Origin: Microcaldota archaeon | Lineage (GTDB): Archaea > Micrarchaeota > Micrarchaeia > Micrarchaeales > Micrarchaeaceae | Assembly: GCA_030039935.1 (NCBI GenBank) | Contig: JASHUQ010000044.1 | Coordinates: 1 to 5,546 of the forward strand | Length of the DNA: 5,546 bases | Direction of reading: 5' to 3' | Part shown: positions 1-5,322 of the stretch, one piece after another | Layout of the letters: every line of letters starts with the position of its first letter | How positions within the stretch are numbered: position 1 is the stretch's first letter | Made by a program: the position numbers and the translations under genes | The notes under the pieces: model-generated | Told to the model about the DNA's origin: nothing | The model's database searches: none | The model's input: the letters and a program-made list of their open reading frames with translations, nothing else

Positions 1-116
1 AAGAACACCTTGTAATACTTCGCCTTGCTTTTTTTAAGATACCTTCCAAATATGTCCCAGTGCCTCTTGTCTGGATTTTTATTAAGTTCATCTACGACCT
101 TGTTTTCCTTTGCCAT
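1..116 (-). CDS. N-terminal fragment of an unrecognised protein, cut by the window edge
   Basis: On the minus strand an ATG at 116-114 opens a frame that stays open for 38 codons and leaves the window on the left. The peptide begins MAKENKVVDELNKN and continues with a charged Lys/Arg/aromatic stretch ending near KYYKVF. The start is supported by its position just outside the AT-rich divergent promoter region shared with the ribbon-helix-helix gene at 198, and by codon use like the neighbours (AAG, AGG, ATA). No Shine-Dalgarno sequence is visible, so a leaderless or short-leader transcript is likely. There is no signal peptide or membrane segment in the visible part. I do not recognise the family; the fragment is too short to assign a function. 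It could be under the same operators as the divergent gene. Confidence 0.55.
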   Translation of the reverse strand, partial: MAKENKVVDELNKNPDKRHWDIFGRYLKKSKAKYYKVF

Positions 117-125
117 GTAATCATT

Positions 126-195
126 AATTATCCATAATTTAATCAATTATGTATAATTAGATATAAAAAGCTTTCTGTTCAAATTATACATGATT
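126..195. promoter_or_regulatory. Three dyad repeats, candidate operator for the ribbon-helix-helix protein
   Basis: Three 14-base dyads lie between the two divergent genes: AATTATCCATAATT at 126-139, AATTATGTATAATT at 145-158, and AATTATACATGATT at 182-195. The first two have identical 6-base arms with a 2-base centre. The third has one mismatch in its right arm. Start-to-start distances are 19 and 37 bases. A TATA-like element at 160-169 sits between the second and third copies, and the third ends two bases before the ATG at 198. Ribbon-helix-helix repressors often bind arrays of short dyads over their own promoter, so autoregulation is a natural inference. The region is very AT-rich, so some of the symmetry could arise by chance. 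Confidence 0.5.
160..170 (+). promoter_or_regulatory. TATA-box-like promoter for the gene at 198
   Basis: The sequence GATATAAAAAG resembles an archaeal TATA box. Its centre is about 26 bases before 191, which would start the transcript a few bases before the ATG at 198 and make it leaderless or nearly so. That agrees with the absence of a Shine-Dalgarno motif. The same AT-rich block read on the other strand (TTTTTATATC) could serve the divergent gene starting at 116. Confidence 0.45.
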
Positions 196-197
196 GC

Positions 198-419
198 ATG
201 AGAGTAAAAGGAGAAAGCAAGATTGCATTCACATCGATATCAGTGCCCACAACGCTCTTCAAGAAGATAGAGAAGCACATAGAGGGAACAGGGTTTCCAT
301 CTGTGTCGAGCTACGTTGCATTCATCCTAAGGATGATACTCAGCGACAAGAAGACAGACAAGTCGAACTACGAGACAGACATGATAAAGAAGAGATTGAA
401 GGAACTGGGCTACATGTGA
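198..419 (+). CDS. Ribbon-helix-helix (CopG/Arc-type) DNA-binding protein
   Basis: The 73-residue product has the pattern of a ribbon-helix-helix regulator. A short beta strand (about residues 9-16, KIAFTSISV) is followed by helix A (about 18-29, TTLFKKIEKHIE), a GTGFPS turn (30-35), and helix B (about 36-48, VSSYVAFILRMIL). The 'GF-SVS-YV---LR' signature is typical of this fold in archaea. Such proteins dimerise and insert the paired strands into the DNA major groove. The charged tail (49-73) is of unknown role. The ATG at 198 is chosen because it lies 28-38 bases after a TATA-like element and gives the whole domain. Three dyad repeats just upstream suggest it represses itself and perhaps the divergent gene. 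It could be an antitoxin, but no adjacent toxin is seen. Its last 10 bases overlap the end of the convergent peroxiredoxin gene. Confidence 0.8.
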   Translation: MRVKGESKIAFTSISVPTTLFKKIEKHIEGTGFPSVSSYVAFILRMILSDKKTDKSNYETDMIKKRLKELGYM

Positions 420-862
420 GCCTTGATGTACTTTATGACGTTGTCAGGGTCCTCGATAGGCTTTACCTTCCTGAATATTTTTACAACCTTTCCTTTTCTT
501 ATTATGTAAGTGTTTCTTAGCGTGCCCATTCCAAATATCCCTCTATCTCCATATGCTCCATAAGCCTTGTGTATCTTGTTTGTTGGATCCGACAACAGCA
601 TAAACTTTATCCTGCAGGTGCTCTTGAACTTTTTATGAAGATTTGTGTCATCCCTGCTCACCCCCACGACTGAAGCATCTAGACCCTTGAACTTGTCTAT
701 CCTCTTAGAATATGTGATTGCCTGCATCGTGCATCCAGGAGTTAGGTCCTTTGGATAGAAATAAAGTACGATGTACTCTGTCTTGAAATCCTTCAACGAA
801 TGCGTCTTCCCATCAACGCCCTTTAACTTGAAGTCTATTGCCTTTGATCCCTCTTTTAACAT
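410..862 (-). CDS. bcp: Peroxiredoxin of the Bcp/PrxQ group
   Basis: This thiol peroxidase reduces hydrogen peroxide and organic hydroperoxides in the cytoplasm using a reactive cysteine, normally recycled by thioredoxin-like partners. From the ATG at 862 the protein has 150 residues, close to the usual 150-160. The active-site motif FYPKDLTPGCT gives the peroxidatic Cys44 with Thr41 and Pro42. LLSDP and the conserved Arg116 (TLRNTYII) complete the thioredoxin-fold signature. The resolving Cys usually found five residues after the peroxidatic one is Ile here. The only other Cys is Cys83, in the helix before FMLLSD, so it may act as an alternative resolving residue. The ATG is preferred over an in-frame GTG at 871 because AGGTG lies six bases before it. 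It follows the 62-residue gene by 23 bases and is probably co-transcribed with it. Its end overlaps the convergent regulator gene by 10 bases. Confidence 0.9.
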   Translation of the reverse strand: MLKEGSKAIDFKLKGVDGKTHSLKDFKTEYIVLYFYPKDLTPGCTMQAITYSKRIDKFKGLDASVVGVSRDDTNLHKKFKSTCRIKFMLLSDPTNKIHKAYGAYGDRGIFGMGTLRNTYIIRKGKVVKIFRKVKPIEDPDNVIKYIKAHM

Positions 863-868
863 AAAGTA

Positions 869-873
869 CACCT
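869..873 (-). promoter_or_regulatory. Ribosome binding site that decides the peroxiredoxin start
   Basis: Read on the minus strand, AGGTG is followed by a six-base spacer (TACTTT) and then the ATG at 862. This spacing suits the ATG. It overlaps the alternative GTG at 871, which therefore has no site of its own. This supports the shorter, 150-residue protein. Confidence 0.6.
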
Positions 874-885
874 TTTAAAAATCAA

Positions 886-1074
886 TTAGCTTTTTTTCCT
901 GTAAATTTCATTTATTACTGTCTTGCGCCTCCTTTCCCAATCAGCATTGCTCTTTCTCTTTAGCCATTCCACATACAAATCTATGAACCTAAGTCTCTCT
1001 TGTCTATTTCGTTCCTTTTCCTCTTCGAGTTCTTTAATCAGCTTTTTACTGTCCCAATTAGGAAATTCTTTCAT
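886..1074 (-). CDS. Small charged helical protein coupled to the nucleotidyltransferase
   Basis: The product has 62 residues, almost entirely predicted helix and strongly charged. Residues 8-29 form a Glu/Lys/Arg-rich amphipathic helix (DSKKLIKELEEEKERNRQER). A second segment, 28-58, has a regular spacing of aromatics (F30, Y34, W37, W46, Y58). There is no His and no Cys, so it cannot carry the Rx4-6H motif of a HEPN toxin. Its ATG lies inside the last codons of the upstream gene (17-base overlap in another frame) with no clear Shine-Dalgarno site, which suggests translational coupling and a joint function. I do not recognise the family with certainty. A partner or antitoxin-like regulator of the nucleotidyltransferase is an inference from gene order only. 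It reads through to the peroxiredoxin gene 23 bases downstream. Confidence 0.7.
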   Translation of the reverse strand: MKEFPNWDSKKLIKELEEEKERNRQERLRFIDLYVEWLKRKSNADWERRRKTVINEIYRKKS

Positions 1075-1672
1075 TTAAAACACTTTCGAATGTAGACTCT
1101 TTCACATCTAGCTTCTGTAAGAAGTATTTCAACTCTTGCTTATTTAATGATTTTGCAAATAACCTGTATAAGTGTCTAACGTCCTCATTGTCCTTGTCGC
1201 TCCCAAGTCGTAATTTGTATGCAATTTGCAGCTCCATTGGCCCTATTTTAAGCATAGGCCCATTGATCAACGCAACTTCTATCGGGTGTTCTATGCTATA
1301 AAGGTCCATGTCGCTCTTTGCAACCTTGATCTCAAAATTTGGCACAAACTCGTCCTTTTCCGCAAAACGCAAAGAAGATACATCCTCGTAAAGCAGAGAA
1401 TATGCATCCTCAACGTCAAAGGCATTTATCATGAAGAAACCAAGGCCTTCCGCCTTCTCAATGAATTGTTTGAGCTGCTCTTTCGATATTTTGTCTATTA
1501 TAATATCGACATCTTCTGTTTCTCTACTTCTCTCGAACAATATTGCAACGTATCCGCTTACTATCACATATCTAAATTCAAGCGCCTTTACAAACCTAAG
1601 TACAAGCACATCTAAGGGTTTGAGAACCTTGGTTTTGTAATCTATCTTCCCATCTTTGTACTCGAATTTCAT
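1058..1672 (-). CDS. Nucleotidyltransferase-fold protein (AbiEii/MNT-like)
   Basis: The 204-residue product shows the elements of the polymerase-beta-type nucleotidyltransferase fold. There is a small-residue turn, VSGYVAILFE (residues 38-47, Ser39-Gly40), then ETEDVDIII (51-59) with the metal-binding pair Asp54 and Asp56. A candidate third acid is Glu114 in NFEIKV. The C-terminal SDKDNEDVRHL segment (158-168) matches the 'KDxxD' helix common in AbiEii and related standalone transferases. Such proteins move a nucleotide onto RNA or protein; several are toxins, others are antitoxins of HEPN partners. The substrate here is unknown. The canonical second Gly of the GG/GS turn is replaced, so activity should not be assumed. 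An AGGTG lies only two bases before the ATG. It is the first gene of a probable minus-strand operon with the overlapping 62-residue gene and the peroxiredoxin, and is divergent from the gene at 1729. Confidence 0.7.
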   Translation of the reverse strand: MKFEYKDGKIDYKTKVLKPLDVLVLRFVKALEFRYVIVSGYVAILFERSRETEDVDIIIDKISKEQLKQFIEKAEGLGFFMINAFDVEDAYSLLYEDVSSLRFAEKDEFVPNFEIKVAKSDMDLYSIEHPIEVALINGPMLKIGPMELQIAYKLRLGSDKDNEDVRHLYRLFAKSLNKQELKYFLQKLDVKESTFESVLNERIS

Positions 1673-1728
1673 TGCACCTATACATTATAGTACTAAAAGT
1701 ATTTATGTGTTGATAGAGGAAAACTACT
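1673..1728. promoter_or_regulatory. Divergent promoter region of 56 bases
   Basis: This short AT-rich gap separates two divergent starts. On the minus strand CATAAATAC (1708-1700) is TATA-like and about 25 bases ahead of 1677, giving a near-leaderless transcript for the gene at 1672. On the plus strand TTATAGTA (1685-1692) is a possible TATA element. The Shine-Dalgarno-like GAGGA at 1716-1720 lies eight bases before the ATG at 1729. The two promoters overlap, so they may compete. Exact boxes are uncertain. Confidence 0.4.
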
Positions 1729-2433
1729 ATGAAATTTAATATAGGAAGCATATTTAACAGAAAAGGTAGCGCGCAGAAAATTAACATTACCTCCATCAAC
1801 ATAAAATGGAGAGGATCGTCCCATGCTATGCAGGGAATGGAAGTGAAAGAAAAGAGGTTCACTATTACGGTTCCTTTCCAGAACAAGACACAGCAGGACG
1901 CTCTTCCATTCGAAGCTCTCAAGGAAAGGCTCAAGGCACAGCAAGCTCCTCCAATAACAATAAGCAAGATAGATGTATCTGACCCTTTCAAGCTAGTCTC
2001 TGTAGAGCCCAATCTACCAAAGAGCGTGCAGAGCGGGGAAAGGGCAGAGTTCAAGATTGCAATAGAAGCTCCAGACTACACATACGCTGGACCTCTCACA
2101 CTGAGCATCAGCGCAGATGAGGTAAGCATGATAAAGGTGCAGATAAACAAGGTTATACTAAAGACAAGCACCAAGAGCGCAGAGATAGAGAATTCAGGAG
2201 TAATACTCAACATGCCCAGAGGAAACATATTCAAGAACAGCGTTCAGATGTACAAGGCGCTGACTTACGGAAACACTGTGAGAAAGGTAACCATATCAAA
2301 GCCATTCGAGTTTGTGAGCTGCGATCCAAATATCCCGTTCACAATAGATGACAGGAACAGCTACCTAGTAACTTTCTACATAAAAGGGCCAGATATTGAC
2401 TATGCAGGGCCAATGGAGATAACAGTGGAATAA
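1729..2433 (+). CDS. Unrecognised two-repeat protein, probably all-beta
   Basis: The 234-residue product matches no family I can name. It contains an internal duplication. DPFKLVSVEPNLP (residues 85-97) aligns with KPFEFVSCDPNIP (191-203), and EAPDYTYAGPLTLSIS (113-128) aligns with KGPDIDYAGPMEITVE (219-234). The offset is a constant 106 residues, with no gap over the aligned stretch. Alternating hydrophobic residues around these blocks suggest beta sandwiches, perhaps Ig-like, but this is inference. Residues 58-74 (ALPFEALKERLKAQQAP) form a likely helix only in the first repeat. The second repeat ends exactly at the C-terminus. There is no signal peptide, membrane segment or catalytic motif, and a single Cys (198), so a cytoplasmic structural or binding role is possible. 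The ATG is supported by GAGGA eight bases upstream. The coiled-coil gene follows on the same strand after 92 bases. Confidence 0.75.
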   Translation: MKFNIGSIFNRKGSAQKINITSINIKWRGSSHAMQGMEVKEKRFTITVPFQNKTQQDALPFEALKERLKAQQAPPITISKIDVSDPFKLVSVEPNLPKSVQSGERAEFKIAIEAPDYTYAGPLTLSISADEVSMIKVQINKVILKTSTKSAEIENSGVILNMPRGNIFKNSVQMYKALTYGNTVRKVTISKPFEFVSCDPNIPFTIDDRNSYLVTFYIKGPDIDYAGPMEITVE

Positions 2434-2442
2434 TGTGCCGTA

Positions 2443-2480
2443 AACGTTAATCAACGTGGTATGCAACGTTGTATTTAAAT
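2443..2480 (+). promoter_or_regulatory. Promoter with AACGT repeats ahead of the coiled-coil gene
   Basis: Three AACGT elements cluster here: AACGTT at 2443-2448, AACGTG at 2453-2458 and AACGTT at 2465-2470. A related GACGTT follows at 2491-2496. The first two form the inverted repeat ACGTT-aatc-AACGT, and the third lies in the palindrome CAACGTTG. They are followed at once by the TATA-like TATTTAAAT (2472-2480), about 46-54 bases before the ATG at 2526, which leaves a short leader. The arrangement resembles activator or repressor sites next to an archaeal TATA box, though they could also help end transcription of the preceding gene. Confidence 0.35.
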
Positions 2481-2525
2481 GCCTATTCTGACGTTCTAAT
2501 CGCCCAGTTTGGACGACATGATAGT

Positions 2526-2885
2526 ATGGTAGTAATAGATGGAAGAGAGCTAGAACAGAGCCACGAAAGTATGGGAATAGGGAGCACGGTAATAGTTCCA
2601 GATTTGGCACACCGTGCGGAATTGCCTGTTGCAGACTTTGCAAGGGATGCGCTTACAATAAGCGCACCTACAACTTTGCTTAGAACTCAAGAAGAGCTTG
2701 CAAAATTGGCAAAAGAGGAGGCAAGAAGGATACAGGATGAGATAAAGAGAGATGAAGAGGAAAGGAACAGGCTGAGAAGAGAGAGGGAAGACGAGGAAAG
2801 AATATATCTTGCATTTCCTGGAATGCCAAATGAGAAGATGCAAAAGATAATAGAGGAAAGGATTGAAAGAAGAAAAAAAGGATGA
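2526..2885 (+). CDS. Coiled-coil protein of unknown function
   Basis: Counted from the ATG at 2526 the product has 119 residues. The N-terminal part (1-52) is mixed, with a hydrophobic STVIVPDLAH stretch (20-29) and LPVADFARDALTI (33-45). From about 55 to 93 it is a nearly unbroken run of Glu, Lys, Arg and Asp with spaced Leu and Ile, typical of a coiled coil. A short break, AFPGMPNEK (96-104), is followed by a final basic helix ending RRKKG. There is no Cys, signal peptide or membrane segment. The frame is open back to a TTG at 2469, but a TATA-like element at 2472-2480 would then lie inside the gene, so the ATG is preferred. No family is recognised; an oligomerising or scaffold role is only a guess. 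Its stop codon touches that of the convergent clamp loader gene with no gap. Confidence 0.6.
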   Translation: MVVIDGRELEQSHESMGIGSTVIVPDLAHRAELPVADFARDALTISAPTTLLRTQEELAKLAKEEARRIQDEIKRDEEERNRLRREREDEERIYLAFPGMPNEKMQKIIEERIERRKKG

Positions 2886-5207
2886 TCAGCCTTTCTCCTT
2901 TGCAATCAGGGCTATCCTTGCGATCATAGCTTCAAGCTGTATCCTTTCGTTCGCACCCTCTACTACCCTGAAATTGCAATCTCCAAGATAAACAATGATG
3001 CTGAGCTTTGCCCTTTCATCAATGTTCATTGTCTGAACCTCTTTGTAGCATTGTGAAAGTATGTCCTCTGCGCTCATTCCATGGTTGAGAGAAAGGTTGT
3101 CAAGTTCCTTTCTGGCATTCTCAAAATCCCCAGTTACAGCATACTTAAGCATTGATGATATCTCCTTTGGCCTGGCCCTTGCTGCAATGTCGTATATGCT
3201 GGATTCTGTTATATCATTGCCTTGCATTGCCGCGCTTTGCAGTATGTTGCTTATCTTTCTAAGATCCCCGTCTCCAACATAGATAAGGGCATTTACTGAC
3301 TTTTCATCAATCCTGAGCTTCTCAGACTTAGCTATCCTGTTTATGTATTCTTTCATCTCATCTTCTGTAAGGGGCTTGAAGCGAAATACAACGCAACGGC
3401 TTTGTATAGGCTCTATTATCTTGCTGGCGTAGTTTGCGCTGAGTATGAACCTTGTCTCTCCAGAATATTTTTCCATTGTCCTTCTTAGAGCATGCTGTGC
3501 ATCCCCAGTAAGTGAGTCGGCCTCATCAAGGAATATTATTTTTACTGGAACTTTTGCCATGGAAAGCGTCTTGGCAAACTCCTTCACCTCTCCTCTTATC
3601 ACGTCGATGCCTCTGCTATCGCTGTTATGCAGCAATATCGGAGTTGTTCCTCCCCAAAACATTTCGCTATCGGGAACTGATACGTCGTACACATATCCAT
3701 TATAATCAATGTCTTCTAATCCTTTGATTGCATACGAAGAGAGATCAGACAGGGCTAACGATTTAAGATGATCTAGCTGTATTCGCTTTTCTATTGATAG
3801 TTTGTTCACATCGATCCTGTTCAAAACAGATAAAATAAGTGACTTTTCCACACGTTTTGACATTTTGTTATATAAGGAATGTCGAAATTCGTATCTCCAG
3901 TTAAATCCAGTTTTTATGTTGCTGAGAAATCTTATAAATGGTTCAACTGGCAATAACTCACTAAAGGCATAAGATGCAGCTGCCTTCCTCCATGTAATCC
4001 TACATTCTTTATCAAACAGAAAACTGTCGAGGTTAGATATGCGCGCAAGCCACGCAACATCTATTAAAAGGTTTTTAGATATCGAAGTATATCTAAGAGT
4101 CTTGTTCCATTCTCCACTTGCATCGCCTGAATATCCTTTTAGGAACTCATATCTAAGCTCTAACGGAAGGTCAAATACAAATCCTGGTATTTTCTTATAT
4201 AGTGCAGTCCTAGAAACTGCGTCTTTTACATAAAAATTGGCTCTAAAGAACTTTGCAAGTTGTGTTGATGATGCGGTCATCTGAAGCCCAGATTCACGAT
4301 GGCTTGTTCCGGACACTATAGTATGCATTCCTGCCGTAAATCCCATCCTGTTGACCACCATAGCGGACCTGTCTGCAAACGATTGTTCTTTCGGGTAAGC
4401 ATAAGTTAGCACTGTAATACCGCTTGTGTCAGTTCCAGTCTTAAAACCTGTTACGCCTTCGGCCATATAGCTACCCATAAACCATGAAAGATCCGCATCT
4501 ACGTCTACCTTATCTAAGATGGCCCTTATTTTTGGGTTTTTAATCGGGTTTCCTTTCAGCGCAGTAACAAATTCATTAGGTGCATACTTGCTTAGATCTA
4601 GAGTTGTCGATCCATCTCCATATACTACAGACCTAAACGTAAGAAGATAGTCCCCAATCTTCAGGTCTCCAGCTTTAAGACTCGTGGTTCGTCCTTCGTC
4701 GTCTAATATAATTATAGAATGATCTAAAGTGGTTTTGACGCTTCCAGATTCAAAGCGTATTTTTCTTATTTTACTGACTTTATGCCTTGAAATATTTCTT
4801 ACTGGCAAAAATGCTACTTTCATAGTTTTTTTATCAATAGAAAGTATCTCCAAATCTGTAGGATATGTATATTTATCATCTTCATTTCTGAAATATACTG
4901 AAGAGATGTCACCCATAGTTGTACGATTTATCTTCCCAGACTGTCGTACTAATACCGGGGTGTCCGGAGTAACGCTCGCATTTAGCTCCTTGAATGAACT
5001 TCCAATCTCATCCTTGTAAAGGTCTTTTGCAAGAGCAAGAGCGCACGATGTCTTTCCAACTCCAGGACTTCCGGCGAATATCATGCTTGGAAAGTTGCCT
5101 TTTTGCACAAAAGATGCGAGTTTCTGCACTATCGCCTTTTGCCCTATTACCTCTGCAAGAGAATTCGGCCTGTACTTCTCCTGCCACGGCAAATCCAGTA
5201 AAGCCAT
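2886..5207 (-). CDS. rfcS: Replication factor C small subunit, intein-containing precursor
   Basis: This is the small subunit of the archaeal clamp loader, an AAA+ ATPase that opens the PCNA ring and loads it at primer-template junctions. The precursor has 773 residues: N-extein 1-77, intein 78-528, C-extein 529-773. The spliced protein would have 322 residues, the normal length. It starts MALLDLPWQEKYRP, the family hallmark. Further motifs are Walker A GSPGVGKT (46-53) and, in spliced numbering, Walker B FLDEAD (108-113), sensor-1 Asn141 (SANY), the SRC motif with Arg153 (arginine finger), and sensor-2 GDLRKISN with Arg199. The ATG at 5207 is chosen over an upstream TTG at 5249. It gives the conserved N-terminus and leaves a TATA box 47-56 bases upstream. 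The RFC box reads NASDSRGID instead of the usual NASDERGID, with Ser in place of Glu two residues past the splice junction. No large subunit gene is in the window. Confidence 0.97.
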   Translation of the reverse strand: MALLDLPWQEKYRPNSLAEVIGQKAIVQKLASFVQKGNFPSMIFAGSPGVGKTSCALALAKDLYKDEIGSSFKELNASVTPDTPVLVRQSGKINRTTMGDISSVYFRNEDDKYTYPTDLEILSIDKKTMKVAFLPVRNISRHKVSKIRKIRFESGSVKTTLDHSIIILDDEGRTTSLKAGDLKIGDYLLTFRSVVYGDGSTTLDLSKYAPNEFVTALKGNPIKNPKIRAILDKVDVDADLSWFMGSYMAEGVTGFKTGTDTSGITVLTYAYPKEQSFADRSAMVVNRMGFTAGMHTIVSGTSHRESGLQMTASSTQLAKFFRANFYVKDAVSRTALYKKIPGFVFDLPLELRYEFLKGYSGDASGEWNKTLRYTSISKNLLIDVAWLARISNLDSFLFDKECRITWRKAAASYAFSELLPVEPFIRFLSNIKTGFNWRYEFRHSLYNKMSKRVEKSLILSVLNRIDVNKLSIEKRIQLDHLKSLALSDLSSYAIKGLEDIDYNGYVYDVSVPDSEMFWGGTTPILLHNSDSRGIDVIRGEVKEFAKTLSMAKVPVKIIFLDEADSLTGDAQHALRRTMEKYSGETRFILSANYASKIIEPIQSRCVVFRFKPLTEDEMKEYINRIAKSEKLRIDEKSVNALIYVGDGDLRKISNILQSAAMQGNDITESSIYDIAARARPKEISSMLKYAVTGDFENARKELDNLSLNHGMSAEDILSQCYKEVQTMNIDERAKLSIIVYLGDCNFRVVEGANERIQLEAMIARIALIAKEKG
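3624..4976 (-). mobile_element. Intein with LAGLIDADG-type homing endonuclease inside rfcS
   Basis: A 451-residue in-frame insert splits the RFC motif between ELNA and SDSRGID. It starts with Ser1 (block A, SVTPDTPVLV) and ends with His450-Asn451, followed by Ser as the +1 extein residue. That is a complete splicing centre using Ser at both junctions. Block B is KTTLDHS with Thr83 and His86. Block F is GYVYDVSVPDSEMFWGG (427-443). Between them lies a two-motif dodecapeptide endonuclease: block C LSWFMGSYMAEG (163-174, Glu173), block D with KKIP (261-264), and block E FLKGYSGDASG (278-288, Asp285). All key acids are present, so both splicing and homing look intact. Inteins are well known in archaeal RFC genes. 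Arg codons of the CGN type are commoner here (9 of 26 by hand count) than in the exteins (2 of 18), mildly supporting a separate origin. Confidence 0.95.
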
Positions 5208-5253
5208 AGTATCACACAGCAATAAAACAAGCAGATAACTATTTTGCAATAAG

Positions 5254-5263
5254 ATATTTATAA
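5254..5263 (-). promoter_or_regulatory. TATA box for rfcS
   Basis: On the minus strand the sequence TTATAAATAT is a good archaeal TATA box. A start of transcription about 25 bases downstream, near 5230-5235, would leave a leader of roughly 25 bases before the ATG at 5207. This also argues against the longer open frame starting at 5249. It lies back-to-back with the tRNA promoter. Confidence 0.6.
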
Positions 5264-5289
5264 ACTTCTTATTTGATTTATACTAAACT

Positions 5290-5300
5290 TTTTTATAATA
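5290..5300 (+). promoter_or_regulatory. TATA box for tRNA-Pro
   Basis: The sequence TTTTTATAATA is centred about 27 bases before the first base of the tRNA at 5323, the usual spacing for an archaeal stable RNA gene with a very short 5' leader. It is divergent from the rfcS promoter, with about 27 bases between the two boxes. Confidence 0.6.
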
Positions 5301-5322
5301 GCTAATCAATAACAACTTACTC

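Noticed and set aside
863..871. GTG start three codons upstream for the peroxiredoxin
   Set aside because: The AGGTG ribosome binding site overlaps this GTG and is correctly spaced for the ATG at 862.
886..1074. HEPN toxin partner for the nucleotidyltransferase
   Set aside because: The 62-residue protein has no His, so it lacks the Rx4-6H active site, and it is too short for the HEPN fold.
1226..1615. Open frame on the plus strand opposite the nucleotidyltransferase
   Set aside because: The minus-strand frame has the transferase motifs. The opposite frame lacks a promoter or any recognisable domain.
1596..2054. Long open frame on the minus strand opposite the two-repeat protein
   Set aside because: Antisense to a gene with clear internal repeats and a ribosome binding site. 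The peptide is Leu/Cys/Ser-rich with no recognisable domain, as expected for a shadow frame.
2469..2525. TTG start giving the coiled-coil protein 19 extra residues
   Set aside because: A TATA-like element lies directly after this TTG, so the ATG at 2526 is more likely.
5208..5249. In-frame TTG start giving rfcS 14 extra residues (hydrophobic leader-like)
   Set aside because: The family starts at MALLDLPWQEKYRP-type sequence. A TATA box at 5254-5263 would put the transcript start downstream of the TTG.
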